This document shows, piece by piece, positions 12,291 to 25,468 of a stretch of 64,000 nucleotides of DNA; position 1 is the first letter of the stretch; every line of letters begins with the position of its first letter. Both the position numbers and the translations under genes were made by a program. Source of the stretch: Anastatus disparis (Eukaryota > Arthropoda > Insecta > Hymenoptera > Eupelmidae); NCBI GenBank assembly GCA_017163975.1, contig JAFFSR010000315.1, positions 434,001 to 498,000 on the forward strand. The letters run 5' to 3'. Below the pieces are notes generated by a model. It saw only the letters and a program-made list of their open reading frames with translations. It ran no database searches and had not been told where the DNA came from.

Positions 12291-13629
12291 GGTAGCTGGT
12301 TGCTGCAGGCTCCGGTGATGTGTCGGCTGCTTGGCTGATTTGACGCGGTCAGCAAGAAGTTGGTCGGGAAAAAGAGGGGGCTCCATTGCCCTCTGATCTA
12401 GAATAGAGCTGTTGCTCTGCTGGCTTCCGATCCGAAGAGAGGCGTTGCTCCGCTGGTGGTTCGACCTGAAGAGAGGGCTTCGCCTACAAGCTCAAAGCTT
12501 TTTATACTCTAAGTCAAGCTTCTACAAGCTTCGTTGTTGCTAGCAGTGGTATATGTTTCTGCCCATTCGTACGATTTTCAGCTATTCTGATTGGTTGCCA
12601 GTCGGCCCTCCCTGTATGGTTTTTCTCTGAAGACCATAATTTTAGTTGACTAGAAAGAGGTCAGCTTAAAGTTTATTGGCAATTACTTTTTGCCGTTATC
12701 TTTGCGGCTTCCTGTTTTTGAGACTCCGTCAAAGCTTTTCTTTTAAATTTTGCACTAACTTCGTATAATTGCTCTACATAAATTGGTTTTAATGTCCCTC
12801 CACTCTGTATTTTTCTTCAGGGACGGCCTTATCTATTTTCATACTGCACTTCAATCCCCTACCGCTTCGCTGAAATCTTTTCATACTCTCCTAAGTTAAC
12901 TTCACGTTTTTCTGCGAAGGCGTTCATCGTTGTCAAGCTTATTGCTTTTTCTAAGCTTGCCGCCTACCCGTATCTTTTTTTAGCATGCTATTCAGCTTAT
13001 ACTTCTCCTTCCTTTGCTGTTTTATTCGGCAGCCGAGCCTTGATCTTCATTGAGGTCAACTGAATTTGTTGCTATTTGTCCCTCGTATTTGTTTATTTAT
13101 TATTATTTTATGGCGATTATTTTCGCTTTTATTTATTATTAATATTGTTATTCTCATTTATTTTTCGTTTGAAAAATTCATTGGTATTGAATTTGGTTTC
13201 TGTAGCGTATATTTTTCTTTCTTATACTGTTTTATTCGGCCGCCGCTTCAACCAGAATTGTTTTCATCGTGTTAGTTGTCTCCTGTTTGCGTTTATTTAT
13301 TAATTTAGCAATATTCTTTTCATTTTTTCATTATTATTATTGTTCTGGTTTTTATATTTCTTTTTGAAAAATTCATTAACAATGAACTCTGTTACTTCAG
13401 CTTATGTTTTTTTTTTCTTTCTCTGTTTCATTCAACCACTGCTTGATCGCAATTTTTGCGTCGTGCTATTTGTTTCTTGCATTCGTTTATTTATTACGAG
13501 ATCAATCTTATTTTTTTCTATTATCATTTTTATCATTTTAATTTTAATTAAAATAAAATTTTTGTTTTAACATTTATTGGTAATGAACTGGGTTCATTAC
13601 AATACGAAACCCTCTGGGCGCCTAGACTA

Positions 13630-14319
13630 TTGATGAATTATTTTCTACATAACATTCAATCTTTAGTGCAAAATTTAAATATTTTCCAAAACGATTTTCG
13701 TTGAAAATTTTTATAGACATTTCCTAAGTATTTATCGCAAAATTAATTACTTATTATTTATTTATTTCATTGAAAAATTTTAAAAATATTACATAAATAT
13801 TCCTTGAAATACTAATAAAATATCATTAGGTCATTTTACTGAAGTCTTTCTTGAAGCATTTCGTAAAATTTTATAATTCATTTTACATTTATATGTACAT
13901 TATAATTCGAAATTTGAATGAAATATTCTTCCACATTTTATAGTAATGTTTTGATAAAATATTAAAAGACTCTAAGAAACGGTTCCGTGATACACAATTA
14001 AATTAATCCAAAATTAAATAAATATAACAATTTTCGCTACAAATATTTCATTAAAATATCATAAATATTTATTCTGCTAATTTGGTTTAATCATAAATAT
14101 AAATTATATAATAACATTAACTTACGGAAATTATTTTTCTTCTTTGATGTAAAAAATTATTTTTCATCCATATCCTTTTTGGTTATTGTTAGATCTAAGA
14201 AAATACAATCATTTATTCAAAATTTACTTAAAATAATTCAATGAGATTCAGTTAATTTCTGTTTAATTTAAGTGTAATTCTTATATAACAAAATACATTT
14301 AAGTTTTTGATATAATTAT
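13630..14319. other. AT-rich intergenic DNA
   Basis: No feature recognised. Confidence 0.55.
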
Positions 14320-15065
14320 TGTGACCTTCCGTTCTATTAAACGATTTGATTATTTATTTTGAGAATTATTTTATTTATTGAGAGCGCAGCTGTCTCATTA
14401 TAAATGACAATTCGTTTTAGAGAATCGTTACAAGCTAGCGCGCCATGCCTAGCTTGTGCAGACTCTTTGTGTTTTTATTGTTTGTTAAAGTCGCTTATAG
14501 CTAGGACACCTTGCCTAGTTATTGCAGACTTATACTTATTGATTTGTTAGTAATTTTAGATTATTAGGTGGAAAGCCCGTTATATTTAAGAACCAAATGC
14601 CTTAACGTCCGGGGCTTAGCATAAGGTTAATAGGAAAGGAATGTTGCTTACTTGGGTAAGCTCTTTATTTCAAACATACAAAATTATCAGTAAACGATTA
14701 CAATAAGACACGTTAACACGTGTAAAGTCTGCTTTGCTTAAGACAATGCGTTGGCCTATCGCCCGTTGCTGCCTTAAACAAAGTATGACTATTCCGTGAG
14801 AGAGCCAATCCAAGAGTGACGAAAGTCACAAGCCTAAGCCTCTCGCACTGCATGCATCAACTCTCCCAGGTCTCTCTCCCACTCTTCTATCTTAGTAGAA
14901 GACAGCTAGAGCCGTTGTATACTTTCAGCGGTACTTAAACATGCAAGTCCGTGTACATACATACGCGCGCTTGCATGTTCAACCACTTTGGTCTTTTCGA
15001 GTGTTTGTGCGCGCATCTTCCAGTATCGTATGGTTTCCAGGGCCGTACGTACTTGGATGCTCACA
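14320..15065. mobile_element. candidate solo LTR
   Basis: A 746-bp block begins TGTGACCTTCC and ends GATGCTCACA, giving the TG...CA ends of an LTR. It is clearly GC-richer than the DNA on both sides, as many LTRs are here. No internal region or second LTR is in the window and I cannot find a target duplication, so this rests on the ends and composition alone. Confidence 0.35.
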
Positions 15066-15164
15066 AATATCGTATTCATGATATTACTAATCGATATAAG
15101 AAATATATTGCAAATGTAAATAACATCTAAACTATTGGAAATTAAAAAATTAATAATAAAATAA

Positions 15165-15350
15165 ATAATTTACCGTCATATTAAAGTAAACAATTAAGAC
15201 TTTTTTTTCCCACATAAATATATGCGAATTTTTCACTTATATACATACACACATACACACACATATATACACACACTTATACAAATACACACATGCACAT
15301 GCATACATAAACATGCATACATACAGTCTATAACATAATTTTATTATAAT
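15165..15350 (-). repeat. inverted unit of the dispersed ~0.3-kb repeat
   Basis: Read on the minus strand this gives the ordered blocks ATAATAAAATTATG, a TG-rich microsatellite, AAGTGAAAAATTCGCA and AAAAAGTCTTAATTG, the same order as units near 49.2-50.6 kb. It faces the direct unit at 15360, so the two are head to head. Confidence 0.75.
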
Positions 15351-15359
15351 TACTACCTA

Positions 15360-15500
15360 AAAAATATATGAGCAGAAATAAAAGTCTTGACGTTTTACTG
15401 TAATATAAAAGTAGTAATGTTAATTAACAGAAAAATTTTTTCTTCTCTCTGGGAGCGAGTCAAGTATAGGCTATAATTGTATTAGAATTATGTCATAAGC
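15360..15500 (+). repeat. direct unit of the dispersed ~0.3-kb repeat, feeding the TG array
   Basis: Blocks AAAAGTCTTGACGTTTTACT, TTAATTAACAG, GGCTATAATTGTATTAG and TATGTCATAAGCCATATG lead straight into the microsatellite tract. In the 49-kb units the same flank leads into a tract of only some tens to about a hundred bases. Confidence 0.8.
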
Positions 15501-18500
15501 CATATGTATGTAAGTGTATGTGTGTATGTGTCTGTATCTATGTGCGTGTGTGTATTTTTATAAGTGTATGTGTATGTGTGTATGTGTATGTGTGTAAGTG
15601 TTTGTGTGTTTGTGTATGTGTGTATGTGAATGTGTGTATGTGTGTATGTATATGTGTGTATGTGTATGCGTGTGTATATGTGTATGTAAGTATGTGTAAA
15701 GGTAAATAAATTAGTTTGAATATTTATGTGTCCATGTGTGTATGTGTATGTGTGTATGTGTATGTGTGTATGTGCATGTGTGTATGTGTATGTGCGTATG
15801 TGTATGTGTGTATGTGTATGTGTGTATGTGTATGTGTGTATGTATATGTGCGTATGTGTATGTGTGTTTGTGAATGTGTGTCTGTGCGTATGTATATGTG
15901 TGTATGTGTATATGTGTATGTGCGTTTGAGTATTCGTATGTGTGTATGTGTATGTGGGTATGTGTATGTTTGTATATGTATGTGTGTATGTGTATGTATG
16001 CATGTGTATGTGTATATGTCTATATGTGTATGTGTATGTGTGTGTATGTATGTATGTGTATGTGTATGTTTGCATGTGTGTATGTGTATGTGATTATGTG
16101 TATGTGTGTATGTTCATGTGTATGTCTGCAAGTGTTTGTGTGTTTGTGTATGTGTGTATGTATATGTGTGTATGTTTATGTGTATGTGTGTTAGTGTATG
16201 TGCGTATGTATATGTAGGTATGTGTATGTGTGTATGTGTTTATGTGTATGTGTGTACCTGAATGTTTGTATGTGTATGTGTGTATGTGCATGTGAGTATG
16301 TGTGTTTGTGTATGTCTGTATGTGTATGCGTGTATGTGTATGTGTGTATGTGTATGTGTGTATGTGTATGTGTGTATGTGTATGTGTGTATGTGTATGTA
16401 TACATATGTATGTGTGTATACGTATGTGTGTATGTGTATGTGTGTATGTCTATGTGTATATGTATGTGTGTATGTGTATATATGTATGTGTATGTGTGTA
16501 AGTGTTTGTGTGTTTGTGTATGTGTATGTGTGTATGTGTATGTGTGTATGTGTATGTAAGTATGTGTATGTGTGTATGTGTATGTAAGTATGTGTATGCG
16601 TGTATACGTATGTGTGTATGTGTATGTGACTATGTGTATGTGTGTATGTTTATGTGTATGTGTGTAAGTGCATGTGTGTATGTATACGTGTGTATGTGTA
16701 TGTGTGTATGTGTATGTGTGTATGTGTATGTGTGCATGTATATGTGTGTATGTGTATGTGCGTATGTGTATCTGTGCATATGTGTACGTGTATGTGTGTA
16801 TGTGTTAATGTGTATGTGTGTATGTGAATGTGTGTAAATGTTATGTATATGTGTGTATGTGTATGTGGGTGTGTGTATGTTTGTATGTGTATGTGTATAT
16901 GTGTATGTTTATGTGTTGTATGTGCGTAGCGTATGTGCGTATGTATATGTGGGTATGTGTATGTGTTTATGTGTATGTGTGTTTCTAAATGTGTGTAAGT
17001 GTATGTGTATGTGTATGTGTGTATCTGAATGTGTGTATGTGTATGTGTATATGTATGTTTGCATGTGTGTATGTGTATGTGTTTATGTGTATTTGTGTAT
17101 GTTTATGTGTTTATGTGTATTTGTGTATGTTTATGTGTTTATGTTTATTTGTGTATGTTTATGTGTATATGTGTAAGTGTTTGTGTGTTTGTGTATGTGT
17201 GTATGTGTATATATGTAGTGCGTAAGTGTATGTGTATGTATATGTGGGTATGTGTATGTGTGTATCTGAATGTGTGTATGTGTATGTGTGTATGTGTTTA
17301 TGTGTATGTGTGTATCTAAATGCATGTATGTGTATGTGTGTATGTGTATGTGTATATGTGTATGTGTGTATGTGTATGTATACATATGTATGCGTGTATA
17401 CGTATGTGTGTATGTGTATGTGAGTACGTCTATGTGTGTATATGTATGTGCGTATGTGTATATATGTATGTGTATGTGTGTAAGTGTTTGTGTGTTTGTG
17501 TATGTGCGTATGTGTATGTGTGTATGTGTATGTGTGTATGTGTATGTGTATGTGTCTATGTGTATGTGAGTATGTGTATGTGTGTATGTGTATGTGTGTA
17601 TGTGTATGTATATATATGTATGTGTGTATACGTATGTGTGTATGTGTATGTGTGTATGTGTATATATGTATGTGCGTAAGCGTATGTGTGTATGTATATG
17701 TAGGTATGTGTATGTGTGTATGTGTTTATGTGTATGTGTGTATCTGAATGTGTGTATGTGTATGTGTGTATGTGTTTATGTGTATGTGTGTATCTGAATG
17801 CGTGTATGTGTATGTGTATATGTATGTTTGCATGTGTGTATGTGTATGTGTTTATGTGCATTTGTGTATGTTCATGTGTTTATGTGTATTTGTGTATGTT
17901 TATGTGTATTTGTGTATGTTTATGTGTATATGTTTAAGTGTTTGTGTGTTTGTGTATGTGTGTATGTGTATATAGGTATGTGCGTAAGCGTATGTGTGTA
18001 TGTATATGTGGGCATGTGTATGTGTGTATCTGAATGTGTGTATGTGTATGTGTGTATGTGTTTATGTGTATGTGTGTATCTGAATGTGTGTATGTGTATG
18101 TGTGTATGTATATGTGTGTATGTGTATGTGTGTATGTGCATGTGAGTATGTGTGTTTGTGTATGTCTGAATGTGTATGTGTGTATGTGTTCGTGTGTATG
18201 TGTGTATGTGTATGTGTGTATGTGTGTATGTGTATGTGTATGTGTGTATGTGTATGTAAGTATGTGTATGTGTGCATGTGTATGTGTGTATGTGTATGTA
18301 TACATATGTATGTGTATACGTATGTGTGTATGTGTATGTGTGTATGTTTATGTGTATGTGTGTTAGTGTATGTGCGTATGTATATGTAGGTATGTGTATG
18401 TGTGTATGTGTTTATGTGTATGTGTGTACCTGAATGTTTGTATGTGTATGTGTGTATGTGCATGTGAGTATGTGTGTTTGTGTATGTCTGTATGTGTATG

Positions 18501-21500
18501 CGTGTATGTGTATGTGTGTATGTGTATGTGTGTATGTGTATGTGTGTATGTGTATGTGTGTATGTGTATGTATACATATGTATGTGTGTATACGTATGTG
18601 TGTATGTGTATGTGTGTATGTCTATGTGTATATGTATGTGTGTATGTGTATATATGTATGTGTATGTGTGTAAGTGTTTGTGTGTTTGTGTATGTGTATG
18701 TGTGTATGTGTATGTGTGTATGTGTATGTAAGTATGTGTATGTGTGTATGTGTATGTAAGTATGTGTATGCGTGTATACGTATGTGTGTATGTGTATGTG
18801 ACTATGTGTATGTGTGTATGTTTATGTGTATGTGTGTAAGTGCATGTGTGTATGTATACGTGTGTATGTGTATGTGTGTATGTGTATGTGTGTATGTGTA
18901 TGTGTGCATGTATATGTGTGTATGTGTATGTGCGTATGTGTATCTGTGCATATGTGTACGTGTATGTGTGTATGTGTTAATGTGTATGTGTGTATGTGAA
19001 TGTGTGTAAATGTTATGTATATGTGTGTATGTGTATGTGGGTGTGTGTATGTTTGTATGTGTATGTGTATATGTGTATGTTTATGTGTATGTGCGTAAGC
19101 GTATGTGCGTATGTATATGTGGGTATGTGTATGTGTTTATGTGTATGTGTGTTTCTAAATGTGTGTAAGTGTATGTGTATGTGTATGTGTGTATCTGAAT
19201 GTGTGTATGTGTATGTGTATATGTATGTTTGCATGTGTGTATGTGTATGTGTTTATGTGTATTTGTGTATGTTTATGTGTTTATGTGTATTTGTGTATGT
19301 TTATGTGTTTATGTTTATTTGTGTATGTTTATGTGTATATGTGTAAGTGTTTGTGTGTTTGTGTATGTGTGTATGTGTATATATGTATGTGCGTAAGCGT
19401 ATGTGTGTATGTATATGTGGGTATGTGTATGTGTGTATCTGAATGTGTGTATGTGTATGTGTGTATGTGTTTATGTGTATGTGTGTATCTAAATGCATGT
19501 ATGTGTATGTGTGTATGTGTATGTGTATATGTGTATGTGTGTATGTGTATGTATACATATGTATGCGTGTATACGTATGTGTGTATGTGTATGTGAGTAC
19601 GTCTATGTGTGTATATGTATGTGCGTATGTGTATATATGTATGTGTATGTGTGTAAGTGTTTGTGTGTTTGTGTATGTGCGTATGTGTATGTGTGTATGT
19701 GTATGTGTATGTGTCTATGTGTATGTGAGTATGTGTATGTGTGTATGTGTATGTGTGTATGTGTATGTATATATATGTATGTGTGTATACGTATGTGTGT
19801 ATGTGTATGTGTGTATGTGTATATATATATGTATGTGTATGTATGTGTGTATGTATATGTAGGTATGTGTATGTGTGTATGTGTTTATGTGTATGTGTGT
19901 ATCTGAATGTGTGTATGTGTGTGTATGTGTTTATGTGTATGTGTGTATCTGAATGCGTGTATGTGTATGTGTATATGTATGTTTGCATGTGTGTATGTGT
20001 ATTTATTTATGTGCATTTGTGTATGTTCATGTGTTTATGTGTATTTGTGTATGTTTATGTGTATTTGTGTATGTTTATGTGTATATGTTTAAGTGTTTGT
20101 GTGTTTGTGTATGTGTGTATGTGTATATAGGTATGTGCGTAAGCGTATGTGTGTATGTATATGTGGGTATGTGTATGTGTGTATCTGAATGTGTGTATGT
20201 GTATGTGTGTATGTGTTTATGTGTATGTGTGTATCTGAATGTGTGTATGTGTATGTGTGTATGTATATGTGTGTATGTGTATGTGTGTATGTGCATGTGA
20301 GTATGTGTGTTTGTGTATGTCTGAATGTGTATCGGTGTATGTGTTCGTGTGTATGTGTGTATATGTATGTGTGTATGTGTGTATGTGTATGTGTATGTGT
20401 GTATGTGTATGTAAGTATGTGTATGTGTGCATGTGTATGTGTGTATGTGTATGTATACATATGTATGTGTGTATACGTATGTGTGTATGTGTATGTGTGT
20501 ATGTGTGTATATGTATGTGCGTAAGCGTATGTGTGTATGTATATGTAGTTATGTGTATGTGTGTATGTGTTTATGTGTATGTGTGTATCTGAATGTGTGT
20601 ATGTGTATGTGTGTATGTGTTTATGTGTATGTGTATCTGAATACGTGTATGTGTATGTGTGTATGTATATGTGTGTATGTGTATGTGTGTATGTGCATGT
20701 GAGTATGTGTGTTTGTGTATGTCTGAATGTGTATGTGTGTAAGTGTTTGTGTGTTTGTGTATGTATGTATGTGTATGTGTGTATGTGTATGTGTATGTGT
20801 GTATGTGTATGTAAGTATGTGTATGTGTGTATGTGTATGTGTGTATGTGTATGTATACATATGTATGTGTGTATACGTATGTGTGTATGTGTATGTGTGT
20901 ATGTCTATGTGTGTATATGTATGTGTGTATGTGTATATATGTATGGGTATGTGTGTATGTGTCTGTGTATGTCTGCATGTGCGTATGTGTATGTGTCTAT
21001 GTGTATGTGTGTATGTTTATGTCTATGTGCGTAAGTGCATGTGTGTATGTATACGTGTGTATGTGTATGTGTGTATATGTATGTGTGTATGTATATGTGT
21101 GTATGTGTATGTGTGTATATGTATGTGTTTATGTATATGTGTGTATGTGTATGTGTGTATGTGCGTATGTGTATCTGTGCATATGTGTACGTGTATGTGT
21201 GTATGTGTTCATGTGTATGTGAATGTGTGTAAATGTTATGTATATGTGTGTATGTGCATGTGAGTATGTGTGTTTGTGTATGTCTGTATGTGTATGTGTG
21301 TATGTGTATGTGTGTATGTGTATGTGTGTATGTGTATGTGGGTATGTGTATGTGTGTATGTGTATGTGTGTATGTGTATGTGTGTATGTGTATGTATACA
21401 TATGTATGTGTGTATACGTATGTGTGTATGTGTATGTGTGTATGTCTATGTGTATATGTATGTGTGTATGTGTATATATGTATGTGTATGTGTGTAAGTT

Positions 21501-23710
21501 TTTGTGTGTTTGTGTATGTGTATGTGTGTATGTGTGTATGTGTATGTAAGTATGTGTATGTGTGTATGTGTATGTAAGTATGTGTATGCGTGTATGTGTA
21601 TGTGTGTATGTGTACGTGTGTATGTGTATGTATACATATGTATATGTGTATACGTATGTGTGTATGTGTATGTGTCTATGTGTATGTGTGTATGTTCATG
21701 TGTATGTGTGTAAGTGCATGTGTGTATGTATACGTGTGTATGTGTACGTGTGTATGTGTATGTGTGTATGTGTATGTGTGCATGTATATGTGTGTATGCG
21801 TATGTGCGTATGTGTATTTGTGCATATGTGTACGTGTATGTGTGTATGTGTTCATATGTATGTGTGTATGTGAATGTGTGTAAATGTTATGTTTATGTGT
21901 GTATGTGTATGTGGGTGTGTGTATGTTTGTATGTGTATGTGTATATGTGTTCGTGTGTATGTGTGTTTCTAAATGTGTGTAAGTGTATGTGTATGTGTAT
22001 GTGTGTATCTGAATGTGTGTATGTGTATGTGTATATGTATGTTTGCATGTGTGTATGTGTATGTGTTTATGTGTATTTGTGTATGTTTATGTGTTTATGT
22101 GTATTTGTGTATGTTCATGTGTATATGTGTAAGTGTTTGTGTGTTTGTGTATGTGTGTATGTGTATATATGTATGTGCGTAAGCGTATGTGTGTATGTAT
22201 ATGTGGGTATGTGTATGTGTGTATGTGTGTATGTGTATGTGTGTATGTGCATGTGAGTATGTGTATGTGTGTATGTGTGAATCTGTTTGTGTGTATGTGT
22301 ATGTGTGAATGTGTATGTGTGTATGTGTATGCGTGTATGTGTATGTATGCATATTTATGTGTGTATACGTATGTGTGTATGTGTATGTGTTTATGTCTAT
22401 GTGTGTATGAGTATGTGTGTATGTGTATGTATGTATGGGTATGTGTGTATGTCTATGTGTATGTATGCATGTGTGTATGTGTATATGTATATGTGTATGT
22501 TTATGTGTATCTGTTAAGTGTTTGTGTGTCTGTGTATATGTGTATGTAAATGTGTGTATGTGTGTATGTATATGTGTGTATGTGTATGTGTGTGTATATG
22601 TGTATGTAAGTATGTGTAAAGGTAAATAAATTAGTTCGAATATGTATGTGTCCTTGTGTGTATGTGTGTATGTGTATGTAACTGTGTGTAAATAAGTTGG
22701 AGTGTGTGTATGTGTGTATATGTTTGTGTATATCTGTGTATTTTTACGTGTGTATGAGTATGTTTGTATGTGCGTCCGTGTATTTGTGTATCTGTATGTG
22801 TGTACGTGTATCCAAGTCTAGGTTTGTGCGTTTGAGTATGTTCGTATGTGTATGTGTTAATGTTTTTTTTATGTGTGTATAGTAATGTGTGCATGTGTAT
22901 GTGTATATGTGTATGTGTGTATGTGTATGTATGTTTGTGTATGCGTGTTCGTGTACGTAGTTATGTGTGTGTGTTCATGCGTATGTGTGTATGTGTATGT
23001 GTGTATGTGTATGTGTGTATGTGTATATGTATATGTGTATGTTTATGTGTATGTGTTAAGTGTTTATGTGTTTGTGTATATGTGTATGTAAATGTGTGTA
23101 TGTGTGTATGTATATGTGTGTGTGTATGTGTGTGTATATGTGTATGTAAGTATGTGTAAAGGTAAATAAATTAGTTCGAATATGTATGTGTCCTTGTGTG
23201 TATGTGTGTATGTGTATGTAACTGTGTGTAAGTAAGTTGGAGTGTGTGTATGTGTGTATATGTTTGTGTATATCTGTGTATTTTTACGTGTGTATGAGTA
23301 TGTTTGTATGTGCGTGCGTGTATTTGTGTATCTGTATGTGTGTACGTGTATCCAAGTCTAGGTTTGTGCGTTTGAGTATGTTCGTATGTGTATGTGTTAA
23401 TGTTTTTTTTATGTGTGTATAGTAATGTGTGCATGTGTATGTGTATATGTGTATGTGTGTATGTGTATGTATGTTTGTGTATGCGTGTTCGTGTACGTAG
23501 TTATGTGTATGTGTTCATGCGTATGTGTGTATGTACATGTGTGTATGTGTATGTGTGTATGTGTATGAGTGTGTGTGCATGAGTATGTGTGTATGGGTTT
23601 ATGTGCATAGGTATGTGTGCATGTGTATATTTGTATGAGTGTATTCGAATGTGTGTATGTGTCTGTGTATATGTGTGTGTGCATATGTGTATGTGAGTGG
23701 GCTTATGCTT
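15500..23710 (+). repeat. 8.2-kb TG-rich microsatellite/minisatellite array
   Basis: Almost uninterrupted alternating purine-pyrimidine sequence built on TGTGTATG and TGTATG words. Punctuating variants (AAGTGTTTGTG, TCTGAATG, ATACATATGTATG) allow alignment. All cysteine/valine/tyrosine frames on + and threonine/histidine/tyrosine frames on - are artefacts. Higher-order copies exist: 16165-18335 recurs at about 18337-20490 with an offset of 2172 falling to 2155 bp, a partial third copy starts near 21240, and a 540-bp unit at about 22600-23140 recurs at 23140-23680. The marker AAAGGTAAATAAATTAGTT occurs three times (near 15700, 22620 and 23160). Such sequence can adopt Z-DNA, but I have no evidence that it does so here. 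Confidence 0.95.
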
Positions 23711-23717
23711 GTATCTG

Positions 23718-23723
<6 letters not shown>

Positions 23724-23766
<43 letters not shown>
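23724..23766. repeat. (TA)n microsatellite
   Basis: About 21 TA dinucleotides closing the TG-rich array. Confidence 0.95.
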
Positions 23767-23769
<3 letters not shown>

Positions 23770-25414
23770 TTGGTTAGTATGCAGACAAAATCTCGCATAA
23801 ATAAGGACTTATGCAGACATTGGCTTACTTATGCTGACGCCCGCATAATGCCACCCTTTTTTTATCTTTTCATTGATACTTGTGCTACAGTTTTAAACAG
23901 TAGATTTTTTTCTTGAGTTGAGTTACGAAAAAATTCTACGAAACAAAATCGCGTCCATAAATCAAATTTTTCGTACGAATGTGCCCATCAATTAAGTTTA
24001 CAACAAATTTGTATTTATTATATGCGTAAGTAACAAAGGAAGGGATAGCATTGGAGACTGCAACACACCTGTGACGTGTGCAGGATACTAAACAAAGGCT
24101 ATACTGTATGAGTCAGCATAATGCCGCGTACATACGTTTTTTTATATATATATATTTTTTTTATTTTTCGGCAAGATTCCTAGGCTTACGAATAAAAAAA
24201 AAGCAATATAAGGTCAAATAAAAAACAAACCTATAGGAAATCAAAATAAATTGATGCTTACATTTTTAAAATCGCTTAATCTGAATCCGAGATCTGTTTG
24301 ACCTCATCACACATGACTCTTGGACATTAGAGGTCAGATGCAGATATGACTTCCAAAAAATGGAAGAATATTGTTTATTACTTTTTTTTAAATTGCCATG
24401 AGGTTTTTGAATATTTTCGAAATAGGTTTTTTAGATTTTGTTTCTGGACGTAAATTATATTTTTGTTGGCACAAAGATTATGTCCATGGTTTTGAGTAGT
24501 AGCAATGTGTCTTACAGTCATGTTCACATGGTTTTGATTTTGCCTTCTGCAATTGATTATTGAGTTTGCTGTCGAAATTCGCGTTACACAATGTACACTA
24601 CGGAAAGGTTGTTAGATCAGATTGTGCACATCATGTTGGCCCTGAAAAAGGCCGTTTATGTATGTTTATAATTAATTTCAATTGTTTCAAGGTTGATTAT
24701 TCATTTGACCTTATATTGGTTTCTTTTCAAATCATGGGCTAGAAATCTCGCCAAAAATCTAAAAAAAACGCGCCATTTTCATTTGCTCTGCACCTGGCTC
24801 TTGGAACGGCATGCTCTTGGGAAAGAAATTGTTTGAAAAACCCTTAATTCTCAGATCCTGTAATCAGAATGTTTGATCTATCCACAATTGGTAGCGTCGT
24901 GCAAAGATGGCACTTTTTAGATTAAAAAATAACTTACCACTTTTCTTGACTTAGCGCATGTGCAAAAAGACGTAAACAAATATTTTAAGCGGGACATAAA
25001 AGAAAAAGCCAAATCCTTTATTTTTCATTTCGGATCACTTTCATTAGCTTCTTTTGGCGGAGATATGACTATCTGAAAATTGTCATTCCTTAGACCAAAA
25101 ACAGTGGATTTTTTTTTTTTTTTGAGTGTATGAAAATTTGGTTTTTTGTGAACCTTGGAATGTCGCGTTAAAGCATCTTAAATACTAATTCTATAATTAT
25201 ATTACTTATTAAAATAAAATACATATAAAAGTTTTATTCATTGTGGACTTTTAAATACCGCGTTAAACTATCTTTTTTTTATATTGATCTAAATTCTATA
25301 ACTTTAGATCTTATATTTTTATACGTCGATGTTATATATTAAACTTCCACATCCACAAACATAAAACTTAGATTCATTATGTCTGTTTCTTCAATTTAAT
25401 CTTTTCGCAATCAG

Positions 25415-25416
<2 letters not shown>
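23767..25416. other. intergenic DNA
   Basis: No coding or repeat family recognised. The short frame at 24560-24742 has no family features. Confidence 0.5.

Positions 25417-25466
<50 letters not shown>
25417..25466. repeat. (TA)n microsatellite
   Basis: About 25 TA dinucleotides, next to a purine-rich stretch that precedes the retroelement. Confidence 0.95.

Positions 25467-25468
<2 letters not shown>

Larger units (their letters stand above)
9948..13629. mobile_element. 3.7-kb element with perfect 28-bp terminal inverted repeats
   Basis: The 28 bases at 9948-9975 (starting TAGTCTAGGCGCCCAGAGGG) are the exact reverse complement of 13602-13629. TTG stands directly outside both ends (9945-9947 and 13630-13632) and may be a 3-bp target duplication. 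The inside is not coding: it holds another long inverted-repeat element (10252-11917), a 20-bp tandem repeat (12150-12290) and a pyrimidine-rich stretch (12960-13570) whose frames are low-complexity. I cannot assign a superfamily. The perfect ends suggest relatively recent activity, mobilised by an enzyme encoded elsewhere. Confidence 0.75.

Noticed and set aside
12156..12386. Thr/Ser/Gln-rich antisense frames
   Set aside because: They come from a 20-bp minisatellite.
13066..13570. Phe/Leu-rich frames resembling membrane proteins
   Set aside because: The tract is pyrimidine-rich and several frames overlap; composition alone explains them.
15488..23684. Dozens of Cys/Val/Tyr-rich (+) and Thr/His/Tyr-rich (-) open frames
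   Set aside because: All are translations of the TG-rich array in different frames. Overlapping frames on both strands with only six or seven amino-acid types are not genes.
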